Source: Moorena sp. SIOASIH | GTDB lineage: Bacteria > Cyanobacteriota > Cyanobacteriia > Cyanobacteriales > Coleofasciculaceae | Assembly: GCF_010671925.1 (NCBI RefSeq) | Contig: NZ_JAAHIH010000004.1 | Coordinates: forward strand, 62,001-126,000 | Length of the DNA stretch: 64,000 bases | Reading direction: 5' to 3' | Part shown: positions 19,420 to 27,155 of the stretch, one piece after another | How positions within the stretch are numbered: the stretch's first letter is position 1 | Layout: every line of letters starts with the position of its first letter | The notes under the pieces: model-generated | What the model saw: the letters and a program-made list of their open reading frames with translations, nothing else | Database searches by the model: none | What the model was told of the DNA's origin: nothing | Translations under genes and position numbers: made by a program

Positions 19420-22400
19420 TCACGCTACGCGAACAAAAAAAATTAGAAACTTGGCACCAGGCATCAGCAGTTTCAGTACCTGCACATAGCCCTTCGCATC
19501 AGCAGGGTTGTCGAACCGAGCGAAAACCATTGGTGGCATCGGTGGCAATAGCCGAACCATCACCCATGGGTATAGGCATCTAGTTACGGTCGATGTCCCC
19601 TATTACGGGGAGCAATTAAACTAAGTCAGTGAGTCACCCCACTGACTCGTCTTCAAAACCGTACGTGACACTTTCGCATCATACGGCTCCTCATCATAGG
19701 AACCATTGTCGCTGGTACCTCTAAAACGGGTTTTCATCTAACTCTAAGGCGTTGACTTTTTTCCCGTGTTTGGCATCGTGGCAGGTTAGGTGTAGTAATT
19801 CCAGATTTTCATCGAAGTTATTTCCACCCAGTGCGCGTGGTAGTATGTGATGCATTTCCATTGAATCCCCAGGTCTGAAGGTAAGACCACAATGAGCGCA
19901 TTTCCCTTTTTGCTTTCTCAAAAGCCTTCCCGATTGAGCTGGCATTTCAGGATGTTCTCTCATTCTGGTGCTCCAATAGATTAGGTCTCCATCGTAGGGA
20001 CTTCTGGTATCTTGGATTTTTTTATGCCTTATTATTTCAGTTTTGGCATGTTTTGGGAGGTAATTATCCTCATCTGCCATGAATATCCAATTATCCTCTC
20101 CGATGGTTCCCCAATATTTCTTGTTTACCCAGGTTTTGGTTTTCTTTGGGTGTCTTCTATATCCCCATCTTTGGAGTTTGTTCCAGAGCATGTAACCTAA
20201 ATCTTGGAAGGTTTCTTTGCTACAGACTCCTCTGTAGTAGTTGCACCATCCGCGTATAATAGGTTTGAGGTGTTTGATTAAAGCCTCTTGAGGAGCGGCT
20301 TTATGTCTGTCGATGACTTTTGAAAGCCGCTCGAAATGTTCTAGAATTGCATCCTTAGATGGTTTGATGATGGTTTTAAAGCCTTGTTTAGAGTGGTTTT
20401 TACCTACTTTGTACTGACGGATATTAAATCCAAGGAATTCAAATCCGTTAAAGGTATAGGTCATTTGGGTTTTGCTAGGCTTTAATTCCAGACCCATGTC
20501 ATGTAGCCAATTATTGATGACTTCAAGGCATTCTTCTACCACTTTTTGGTCTTGGTGTAGGATGACAAAATCGTCGGCATATCTGATTAGAGCTAGTCCC
20601 TTTTTATAGTGGGTTTTCTTGCCTTTTACAGAATTTGCGTAATCCCATATGGCCTGTTCCATTCCGTGGAGGGCTATATTCGCTAAAAGTGGAGAGATAA
20701 CTCCACCCTGAGGGGTGCCCTCATCTGTAGGTGAGAATGTCCCACTATCCATCACACCGGCTTTTAGCCAGGACTTTATTAAGCGTCTCATGGATGGATA
20801 GGTATTCAGTTTAGTTAGAAGTGCATTGTGATTGATTTTATCGAAGCATTTGGCTATGTCAGCATCAAGTACCCATTTAGGCTTTTGTTTGATGCTATTG
20901 AATATTGCTTCGATGGCATCATGACATGAACGTCCTGGTCTGAACCCATAGGAGTTGGGTTCAAATTTTGCTTCCCATTCAGGTTCTAATGCCTGTTTGG
21001 CAAGTGCCTGGAGAGCGCGGTCATACATGGTTGGGATACCCAATGGTCGCTTTTCCTTCCGTCCAGGTTTAGGAATCCATACCCTTCTGGTTGGTTGGGC
21101 TTTCTTAGAAACTTTTAGGTTGGAGACTAAAGTAAGCCGTTGTTTTGGTGTTAATGATTTGACCCCATCTACTCCAGCAGTCTTCTTCCCTTTGTTCTCC
21201 TGGGTTACCCGTCTGACCGCAATCATCTTGGCCGACCAGGACTTTATCAGAGTCTTTTGCAACTTTCTTACCACGCGGACATCACCACGGTTCGAGGCTT
21301 GATATATTCGTTTTTGCAACTTAAAGACAGTCTTTTCTAGCTTCCGCCAGTTGACTTTCTTCCATTCCGACTGTGGGGCGAACCCCCGAGTTTTAGACAT
21401 TTTCATTGCTACTTACAACTAGATCTTTTCCTATAACGTGAGTCCGTCAGCATATCCTGGGCATTACCCTAGGCTTTGGCAAATGAGCTCAATCTTGCCC
21501 TCATATGACATGCGGCTAACTACCTACTCAGTAATCGACCTTACTGAGAGTACATATGAGAGTTATTTCGTTCCTGATAACCATTCTTTGAACTTTTAGG
21601 GTGGTACTTTTCACCGGGAACTGTTTGGGAAATCCATTACAAAGGGGAGGAACTTTGTAATCCTAATTCCGTTGAGTTTTTCTCCGTAGCGTGTCAAACC
21701 TTTTTTCGCTACATTTCTGTGACGATGATTCAAACGTACCTTTCTCTCGTACCCATGAGTTCTTTGCCTATTGTTGACACCGGTCAGGTTAAGGGTGTTC
21801 CAATATTCGACCCTTGCATTAACCCATAGGTTTGTTAGTTCCTATGAATCAGGGTAGGGCTGTCACTCGGATTTCATGAGGGATGGTTTTTCACCACCAT
21901 GGTTATCAAGTTGTCAGGGTTCATTGAACCAAGCAGCTAATCCCCCAAAACCCTTGTAGGGTAAAGGTTTCTAGCTAACGAATCGCACCCTCCGATTCAG
22001 AACCGTGCGTGAAGCTTTCGCCTCACACGGCTCCTAGGTATCCTCTCCCTTCGGAGTGCAAAGAGTGTATCTGTTGGTGGCAGCTTTGATGAACTGCTAA
22101 AAGGTTGTTCTTAGACCAATTGTCGTGGTTTCCATCAATGTGATGAAGATGTACATCTTCGTCTTCGAGGAACCTCAACCCACAGAATCCACAGGAATGG
22201 TTTTGCCTTTTCAATGCGTCGGAAGTATTATCGGAGTATAGGCGTGAATTCCTTTGACTCCAATATACTAAGTCACCGTCATAGGGTGACTTAGTACCCT
22301 TCACACTCACGTGTTGGTTTTGTTTGTATCCTACCTTTGGAAAACCCTTTTTACATAGTTCATTAGCTCTATACCGACTTACTTTCTTTTCCTTTCGGAA

Positions 22401-24129
22401 CTTTCGGTGGGCAGTGTTGTTCATGAACCAGAGTGAATCCCGACTGCTGCTCATATCGCAGCTTGAATGGTAGTTTCTCCATCCGCGAACTATAGGGGCT
22501 AGCTTCGTTGCTTTTATTTCGGCACCATAATTCGAGTTGTTGACTATGGCTTTAATCTTCTGACGTATATTTCGGTGGTTTTCCTCTGAAGGAATTGACC
22601 GAAATTTTCCGTTTTTCTGGACGCGGAAATTCCACCCCAGGAAGTCAAAGCCATCTGTCGTTTTGGTCAGCTTGGTCTTTTCTTCGCTGATTTCCATCCC
22701 ACGCTCTGCCAAGAATTCTTTCACTCTATTGAGTATTTTCTCAGCATTATCTTTTGGCTTTAGGATAAATACCATATCGTCTGCATAACGCAAACTGGTG
22801 TGAATATCCTCTATTCCATCAAGTGCAATATTGGCAAGGAGAGGGCTGACGACACCCCCCTGAGGGGTGCCTTGGTCTGGAAAGTGTGGGTCAACTCCTG
22901 CTTTGAGGCATCGGTATATTCCCTTTTTAATAGATGCGGGGGCTATTACCCTCTCCATAATGGTGGTATGAGAAATACGGTCAAAACACTTTTTGATGTC
23001 TAGTTCAATTACCCTTTTGTTGATTCCGTTTGAAGATGACCTTAAGTGACCAAATAGGCGTTTTTGTACGTCTTGAGTACATCTGCCCGGACGGAATCCG
23101 TAGCTGTCACCGCTGAATAGTGCCTCATGGGCAGGCTCTAAGGCATATTTAACTAGACATTGCCATGCTCTGTCAGCCAATGTCGGAACTTTGAGCACCC
23201 GGGTTTTTCCGTTCTTTTTAGGGATTGGTACTTTCCGGAGTCGATTATGCTTCCAGTCAGGTGCATAATCGTTCAATGCTTCTACTAATTCCCATCGCTG
23301 TCTGTAGTTTAGGCTTGACAGGCCATCCACTCCAGCCGTTCTCTTACCTTTATTTAATTGTGACACTTGACGGACGGCCAAAAGCTGCGCTGCTCGGGAC
23401 TTCAGTATCAGTTTCTGTAGAGACCGCGCCTTCTTCAAGTCACCAGCCCGAACTGCTTTATACACACGCTTTTGTAGGCGGAATAGGTTTTGGCGGAGTT
23501 TCTTCCACTTTTGCTTCTTCCAAAGTTCACTATGATTGCTCACGTGTCTAACTATGCTCTCCAATAAACCTGTATATTCTGAATACCCGTGCCCAGTTTA
23601 AGAGCACATCCTACCCGACAGTGGGGATTAAGTTTGGCATAACTTACTACAAGAACGACCCTCTTGCAGACCCATTATTTGCTGTCGTTTTTACTTGTTC
23701 CGTCTGTTGGATTGTTATGACGATTTAGGGCAGTCCATTTCGCCCATCCTCATCTCAGAGATTACTACTATCGTCCTAACAATGTAGTGAGAATAAGAGG
23801 ATGCCATCTACACGTATTTAACAGGTTTGTAGTGTCATTATAGGACGCTTTTCCAGGAACTTTTGCTGCTGTTACCCATATCGCCTTCCCATTAGCGGCA
23901 GTGTGACGCAACCTGTTCGCCTCTGATTCCGCCCTGATGCCAGCTTCACTCTGATGAAATGCCGTTCATCTCGGTGTGGCCAGGTAGGGTGTCACTTATC
24001 TCCTAAAGGGCAGGGCTTTCACCTGCATCCGCCAGACAGTTAGGTTTGTGATTTACTCACGCGCCCTCTGAATCATACCCCTCCCGTTTCGGGAGGCTCC
24101 ATACTCAGAAACAAGCCGCACTGGGACAT
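19420..24129 (-). CDS. Small conserved-looking protein gene split by a nested pair of group II introns
   Basis: Two exons, 24122-24129 (ATGTCCCA) and 19420-19588, join in frame when intron 2 (19589-24121, containing intron 1) is removed. This gives a 58-residue protein whose core is YPWVMVRLLPPMPPMVFARF followed by DNPADA and LMPGAKFLIFF. The intron-free paralogue at 58122 supports both the junction and the frame. An AGGAG ribosome site sits about 16 bases before the ATG in the mini-exon. The last four codons and the stop come from a small dispersed repeat. I recall similar 50-70 residue cyanobacterial proteins with a PW(V/I)-x-(V/F)R-L...ARF core but know of no function. Confidence 0.6.
19654..19689 (-). 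ncRNA. Group II intron domain V (intron 1)
   Basis: The 36-nt hairpin starts GAGCCGTATGATGCGAAAGT and closes CACGTACGGTTTTG. The AGC triad, GAAA tetraloop and 2-nt bulge region are as expected for a catalytic domain V. Confidence 0.93.
19721..21406 (-). CDS. ltrA: Group II intron reverse transcriptase/maturase with HNH endonuclease (intron 1)
   Basis: 561 residues, full length. The RT domain (about 60-330) has GIPTMYDRALQ, YGFRPGRSCHDAI, DADIAKCFD, the GTPQGGVISPLLANIALHG block and the catalytic YADD. The maturase (X) region follows, with HLKPIIRGWCNYYRGV at its end. A C-terminal HNH domain carries C-x2-C (CAHCGLTF), MEMHHILPRALGGNN and LLHLTCHDAKH, so the endonuclease needed for retrohoming is present. 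The protein binds its own intron RNA to assist splicing and mobility. All key residues look intact, so intron 1 may be active. No start competitor: ATG 21406 or the internal M at the third codon. Confidence 0.95.
   Translation of the reverse strand: MKMSKTRGFAPQSEWKKVNWRKLEKTVFKLQKRIYQASNRGDVRVVRKLQKTLIKSWSAKMIAVRRVTQENKGKKTAGVDGVKSLTPKQRLTLVSNLKVSKKAQPTRRVWIPKPGRKEKRPLGIPTMYDRALQALAKQALEPEWEAKFEPNSYGFRPGRSCHDAIEAIFNSIKQKPKWVLDADIAKCFDKINHNALLTKLNTYPSMRRLIKSWLKAGVMDSGTFSPTDEGTPQGGVISPLLANIALHGMEQAIWDYANSVKGKKTHYKKGLALIRYADDFVILHQDQKVVEECLEVINNWLHDMGLELKPSKTQMTYTFNGFEFLGFNIRQYKVGKNHSKQGFKTIIKPSKDAILEHFERLSKVIDRHKAAPQEALIKHLKPIIRGWCNYYRGVCSKETFQDLGYMLWNKLQRWGYRRHPKKTKTWVNKKYWGTIGEDNWIFMADEDNYLPKHAKTEIIRHKKIQDTRSPYDGDLIYWSTRMREHPEMPAQSGRLLRKQKGKCAHCGLTFRPGDSMEMHHILPRALGGNNFDENLELLHLTCHDAKHGKKVNALELDENPF
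21998..22033 (-). ncRNA. Group II intron domain V (intron 2)
   Basis: The 36-nt hairpin opens GAGCCGTGTGAGGCGAAAGC and closes CACGCACGGTTCTG. It differs from the intron 4 domain V (56507-56542) at only a few positions. Confidence 0.93.
22023..23564 (-). CDS. ltrA: Group II intron reverse transcriptase/maturase with HNH (intron 2)
   Basis: 513 residues. RT motifs seen are VPTLADRAWQ, YGFRPGRCTQDVQ, ELDIKKCFDRI, GTPQGGVVSPLLANIALDG and YADDM. The maturase region ends KLAPIVRGWRNYH. The HNH domain has CGFCGLRF, HLHHIDGNHDN and HQSCHQQIH. It is clearly the same subfamily as the frameshifted RT of intron 4 (shared KVSRYRANELCKKGFPKV and KGTKSPYDGDLVYWSQRN text). Its stop codon overlaps the start of domain V, as is typical. 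The frame is intact, so this copy could supply maturase to intron 4 in trans. Confidence 0.95.
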   Translation of the reverse strand: MESIVRHVSNHSELWKKQKWKKLRQNLFRLQKRVYKAVRAGDLKKARSLQKLILKSRAAQLLAVRQVSQLNKGKRTAGVDGLSSLNYRQRWELVEALNDYAPDWKHNRLRKVPIPKKNGKTRVLKVPTLADRAWQCLVKYALEPAHEALFSGDSYGFRPGRCTQDVQKRLFGHLRSSSNGINKRVIELDIKKCFDRISHTTIMERVIAPASIKKGIYRCLKAGVDPHFPDQGTPQGGVVSPLLANIALDGIEDIHTSLRYADDMVFILKPKDNAEKILNRVKEFLAERGMEISEEKTKLTKTTDGFDFLGWNFRVQKNGKFRSIPSEENHRNIRQKIKAIVNNSNYGAEIKATKLAPIVRGWRNYHSSCDMSSSRDSLWFMNNTAHRKFRKEKKVSRYRANELCKKGFPKVGYKQNQHVSVKGTKSPYDGDLVYWSQRNSRLYSDNTSDALKRQNHSCGFCGLRFLEDEDVHLHHIDGNHDNWSKNNLLAVHQSCHQQIHSLHSEGRGYLGAV

Positions 24130-24220
24130 AATATTTAGTTATCTCCTGTAAAGGGGACCAAGAGCCAGCCTTCCAGCCTGCGAAAACTCTTAGGCTGGCT
24201 CTTCCCGTGGATTTTAACGT
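24122..24220 (-). promoter_or_regulatory. 99-nt mini-exon: structured leader, RBS and start codon of the split small gene
   Basis: This is the only host sequence between introns 3 and 2. On the minus strand it holds an 11-bp hairpin (AAGAGCCAGCC pairing with GGCTGGCTCTT). Inside the loop an extra AGGCTGG could pair instead with CCAGCCT, giving two exclusive folds. Then come AGGAG and ATGTCCCA. The paralogue at 58338-58435 keeps the hairpin, the RBS and the spacing. Confidence 0.7.
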
Positions 24221-24261
24221 ATCGGGTAGGTCGGTGGGGTTACCCCCACTTCGCCCCCATA

Positions 24262-24295
24262 GCACCGTGCGAGCAAGTTACCAAGCACACGGCGC
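24262..24295 (-). ncRNA. Group II intron domain V (intron 3)
   Basis: A 34-nt hairpin GCGCCGTGTGC ... GCACGGTGC with a GGTAACTTGC tip. The catalytic triad reads CGC rather than AGC, a known variant. The following helix GTGGGGGTAACCCCAC is domain VI. Confidence 0.88.
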
Positions 24296-24327
24296 AACCA
24301 TATCATGTACGTGTTGTTTTTAATCGA

Positions 24328-26169
24328 CTATTCATCTCGTTTATTAGACGGTTTTGTGCCTTTTGGTTTTTGGTTCCGTTTTTTACGAGAGAGGGTTTTG
24401 TTTCCTGTTCTAAGCATTTTTAGAGTTTCAGGATTAGTCGCCCCCAGGGCATGTATTTTGGCATGACAAATCTGGTGGAGGTAAATCAGATTTTTATTTT
24501 CGTCCTTACCTCCTTCACTTTTAGGTATGATGTGATGTAGGTGGATTTCTTCTCCTCCTATTAATCCTTGTCGACAGACCGGGCATTTATAATCTTGTCT
24601 GTTGGCAATTTTACATCTACCTTTAGTTAATCTGCTTCTGGCCGTGAATTGTTGTCTTTTGGTTTTCCTTTCTTCCCAGAAATCTTTGAGTTCCGGGTTA
24701 TCAGGTGTGTAATCGTGAGGAATTTGGACGTGTCTGGTTATTTTAATCCAGGCCAGTTTTTCTAAGTATCCCTCACTCTGACCAAAGACCCAATTGTCCT
24801 CCCTTCCTGGGCACCACTTTCCAAAGTATTTGTTTGACACCCACGTCGGATTTTTCTTCCCGTGGATTCTTCTTCCCCATCTTTGGAGTTTCCAGTAGAT
24901 GTAACTGTCCACTTTGGAGAATATTTCTTTGGATACTGCCCCTTCATGATAGTTGCCCCAACCTCTTATAATCGGATTTATTTCCTTAATTACCTCCGCT
25001 TGGGTGGCGTTTTTCAGACCTTTGAAAGTACTTCGGATTTTTTCCTTTATTTTCCTTATACTTTTCTTCGAGGGTTTGATTAGGGTAACTAGCTGGGTTT
25101 TCTTGGTGGTGGTTTTATATTTCCGGAAATTCCACCCCAAGAAGTCAAAACCATCCGTTAAGTGGGTTATATGGGTTTTTTCTTCAGATAGTCTAAGTCC
25201 TTTTCTGGTTAACCATTCTTCTACGATTACCTTGGCGTTCGCCGCATCTTCTTCTGATTCTGTTAAGACTATGAAGTCATCGGCAAAGCGGACGTATGTT
25301 CTACCAGTTTTATTTACCCAATATCCTCCCTTTTTGTTTCGGGTGTCTTTGTGCCAGGTGTATTTAATTCCTAACTCTTCCTCTAATCCGTGGAGAGCAA
25401 TGTTTGCTAGAAGGGGGCTAATGATTCCTCCCTGAGGAGTTCCTTCCTCAGTGTTATGGAATACGCCTTTGTGGATGTAACCAGCTTTTAACCATTGTTT
25501 AATTAAGTTTTTTGCTGGAAAATTTCCTATTTCTTCTAGCAATGGTTGGTGGGCTATATTGTCGAAGCATCCTGCTATGTCTGCTTCAAAGACCCACCAT
25601 TTCCTATTTCTTTCCCCTTGGATGTTCTTGAAAATCCTCTGTTGGGCATCTTGGGGACATCTTCCAGGTCTAAATCCATAGGATGTAGGCTCGAAGTTTG
25701 CTTCCCAGTATGGTTCCAACGCATTTTTGACCATTGCTTGTATGCATCGGTCGGTTATGCAAGGGATTCCCAAAGGTCTTTTTTTCCCGTTGGGTTTAGG
25801 GATGTAGATACGTTTTGTGGGGAGAGGTTTCCAGGCTTTATAAGTGGTGAGGGAATCGACCAATTCTCCTCTTTCTTTGGGTGTTAGGGATACCTTCCCA
25901 TCTACTCCCGCTGTTTTTTTACCACTATTCTTTTGGGTAGCCTGTCTGACAGATACCAGTGTGTTTGAATAACTACGGAGTAATAGTCTCTGTAGTTTAT
26001 TCACCAATGATACATTTCCTTCACACGCTGCTCTGAAGATTCTTCTTCGGAGTTTTATAACCACTTTATTGGCTTTTTTCCAGTTTATGGAGTGCCAGTC
26101 AGTGGGAGATTTAGTTACGATACCCTTGTCCGTATTCGGATTGTCGGGTTCTATCTTTTCCGAAATCAT
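24328..26169 (-). CDS. ltrA: Group II intron reverse transcriptase/maturase with HNH (intron 3)
   Basis: 613 residues. RT blocks are GIPCITDRCIQAMVK, YGFRPGRCPQDAQQ, EADIAGCFDNI, GTPQGGIISPLLANIALHG and FADD in place of YADD (Phe occurs at this position in some active group II RTs). The maturase part ends INPIIRGWGNYHEG. The C-terminal HNH has CPVCRQGL, HLHHIIPKSEGG and LHQICHAKIH. A basic Lys/Arg-rich tail (KTLSRKKRNQKPKGTKPSNK) ends the protein. It is a different subfamily from introns 1, 2 and 4. The frame is full length with no lesion. Confidence 0.95.
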   Translation of the reverse strand: MISEKIEPDNPNTDKGIVTKSPTDWHSINWKKANKVVIKLRRRIFRAACEGNVSLVNKLQRLLLRSYSNTLVSVRQATQKNSGKKTAGVDGKVSLTPKERGELVDSLTTYKAWKPLPTKRIYIPKPNGKKRPLGIPCITDRCIQAMVKNALEPYWEANFEPTSYGFRPGRCPQDAQQRIFKNIQGERNRKWWVFEADIAGCFDNIAHQPLLEEIGNFPAKNLIKQWLKAGYIHKGVFHNTEEGTPQGGIISPLLANIALHGLEEELGIKYTWHKDTRNKKGGYWVNKTGRTYVRFADDFIVLTESEEDAANAKVIVEEWLTRKGLRLSEEKTHITHLTDGFDFLGWNFRKYKTTTKKTQLVTLIKPSKKSIRKIKEKIRSTFKGLKNATQAEVIKEINPIIRGWGNYHEGAVSKEIFSKVDSYIYWKLQRWGRRIHGKKNPTWVSNKYFGKWCPGREDNWVFGQSEGYLEKLAWIKITRHVQIPHDYTPDNPELKDFWEERKTKRQQFTARSRLTKGRCKIANRQDYKCPVCRQGLIGGEEIHLHHIIPKSEGGKDENKNLIYLHQICHAKIHALGATNPETLKMLRTGNKTLSRKKRNQKPKGTKPSNKRDE

Positions 26170-26794
26170 TTGGAGAAGTTCTTCCTTAGGAATTTCAGTT
26201 TAGCTATGTTATGGTACCGAAATTTAGCACTCTTTCGAGTTATGGGATATTCCCACTATCCGACCAGTTATGGATTTCTGTTCCTTTTCAGGTGTCGGCT
26301 TTCCCTTGGTTCGGTCTTCTACCGAGCTGAGAGTTATACCTCTTCTTACGATTTGGCTACCTATATCAATCGACCTCGATATAGGACTCAACCCGGCTTA
26401 CCCGGTTACGCGCCACATAGATACGATGAAATTGGTTGCCGTCTATACTCCGAGTCCTCTTTGGGGTTCAAATATCAGCGTCGCGGGTCACTGTATTCGG
26501 GAGCTGTCCCTACCATTACCGCTTTGTCAGTAGGGTCAATAATCACGAAGCCTTATGACAACGGTTCCTCTCGTCAACCTATTTTCATCTTTCCCTGGAG
26601 GGGTACCTGTGCTTCGGTATTGCTTCGGTTTCCTCCTTTTCCCTCTAGCTGTGAGACATCATGATACAGGATAATATCAGATTTCTCCGGTATGTCCTTC
26701 TCTTTAATGCCCCTTTGGGTGGGAACCGGCCTGAACCCTGGCCGGGAGAAGATTTTACCTTCTCACTATCTGGTGCGCCTTTCTTCGGTCGCCC

Positions 26795-26860
26795 CCACCA
26801 TTTCATTGTATCACAAAAAAGACTATATTATAGCATAGTTTTAAAATTTTTGTAACAAAT
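26795..26860 (-). promoter_or_regulatory. Extended -10 promoter and first 5' exon of the split small gene
   Basis: On the minus strand TGCTATAAT (26835-26827) is an extended -10 element with a perfect TATAAT hexamer, preceded by a TTGTTACAAAAATTTT tract. Transcription would start near 26820 and give a first exon of only about 26 nt (…GATACAATGAAATGGTGG) before intron 3. The paralogue keeps the same promoter at 58461-58470. Confidence 0.65.
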
Positions 26861-26861
26861 T

Positions 26862-27100
26862 TTTTTTGAGGGAGTAGGGAATCGGGAATCGGGAATCGGG
26901 AATCGGGAATCGGGAATCGGGAGTGTGGGGAGTGTTCCCCCCTTGTTAAGGGGGGTTAGGGGGGATCTCCAGTTGGGGTTTAGCTGAGGGAAAGCGCGAT
27001 CGCATAACTTTTGCCTTTTGCCTTTTGCCTTTTGCCTTTTGCCTTTTGCCTGTTCCCTGTTCCCTGTTCCCTGTTCCCTGTTCCCACCACCGATGTAAAC
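26862..27100. repeat. gggaatc and ttgcctt simple repeats with a cccccttgttaaggggg palindrome
   Basis: Runs of gggaatc (26876-26920), the palindrome at 26938-26970, a HIP1 site, cttttgc repeats and tgttccc repeats. The text ttggggtttagctg ... gcgatcgcataacttttgcc is shared with 58651-58690, which extends the duplicated segment to this point. Confidence 0.8.
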
Positions 27101-27155
27101 TAATGATTCACGATGATTTACTTGCTCTAAGACCTTGCTACTCAATAACAAATTG

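Larger units (their letters stand above)
19615..21988 (-). mobile_element. Group II intron 1 (inner member of the twintron)
   Basis: On the minus strand it begins GTGCGATTCG at 21988, matching the GUGYG rule, and ends TTTAAT at 19615, matching the terminal A-Y rule. It carries its own RT (19721-21406), domain V (19654-19689) and a long domain VI helix (gagtcagtg/cactgactt, 19620-19650). Removing 19615-21988 restores the domain V-VI junction of intron 2. Length 2374 bp. Confidence 0.85.
19589..24121 (-). mobile_element. Group II intron 2 (outer member of a twintron)
   Basis: On the minus strand it begins GTGCGGCTTG at 24121 and ends CATCGAC at 19589. Its 5' end matches that of intron 4 (GTGCGGCTCG at 54413). 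Its domain V (21998-22033) and the RT gene at 22023-23564 also belong with intron 4. Domain VI is separated from domain V by intron 1: CGGAGG ends at 21989 and TGCTCCCCGTAATAGGGGAC resumes at 19614. The joined sequence aligns without gaps to CGGAGG-TGCCCTGGGTAATACCAGG of intron 4. It is inserted after the eighth base of the small gene. Confidence 0.85.
24221..26794 (-). mobile_element. Group II intron 3 in the leader of the split small gene
   Basis: Boundaries come from comparison with the empty site at 58426-58436. The 3' end is GACCTACCCGAT at 24221. The 5' end is most simply GGGCGACCGAAG at 26794, one base off the GUGYG consensus (T2 to G); a shift of a few bases is possible. It contains an RT gene (24328-26169) and domain V (24262-24295). 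It sits inside a short leader hairpin (GTGG-A ... TCCAC) whose pairing is re-formed on splicing. Length about 2574 bp. Confidence 0.8.

Noticed and set aside
24122..24220. Glutamine (Downstream-peptide) riboswitch before the small gene
   Set aside because: The class precedes short cyanobacterial genes, but its conserved core sequence is not present; only a simple hairpin pair is supported.
24053..24265. 70-codon minus-strand frame between introns 2 and 3
   Set aside because: It crosses the intron 3 domain VI, the mini-exon and the intron 2 5' end; the intron/exon structure explains it better.
26092..26664. 190-codon plus-strand frame opposite intron 3
   Set aside because: It is antisense to the domain I region and RT start of intron 3 and carries no recognisable domain; the intron RNA structure explains the sequence.
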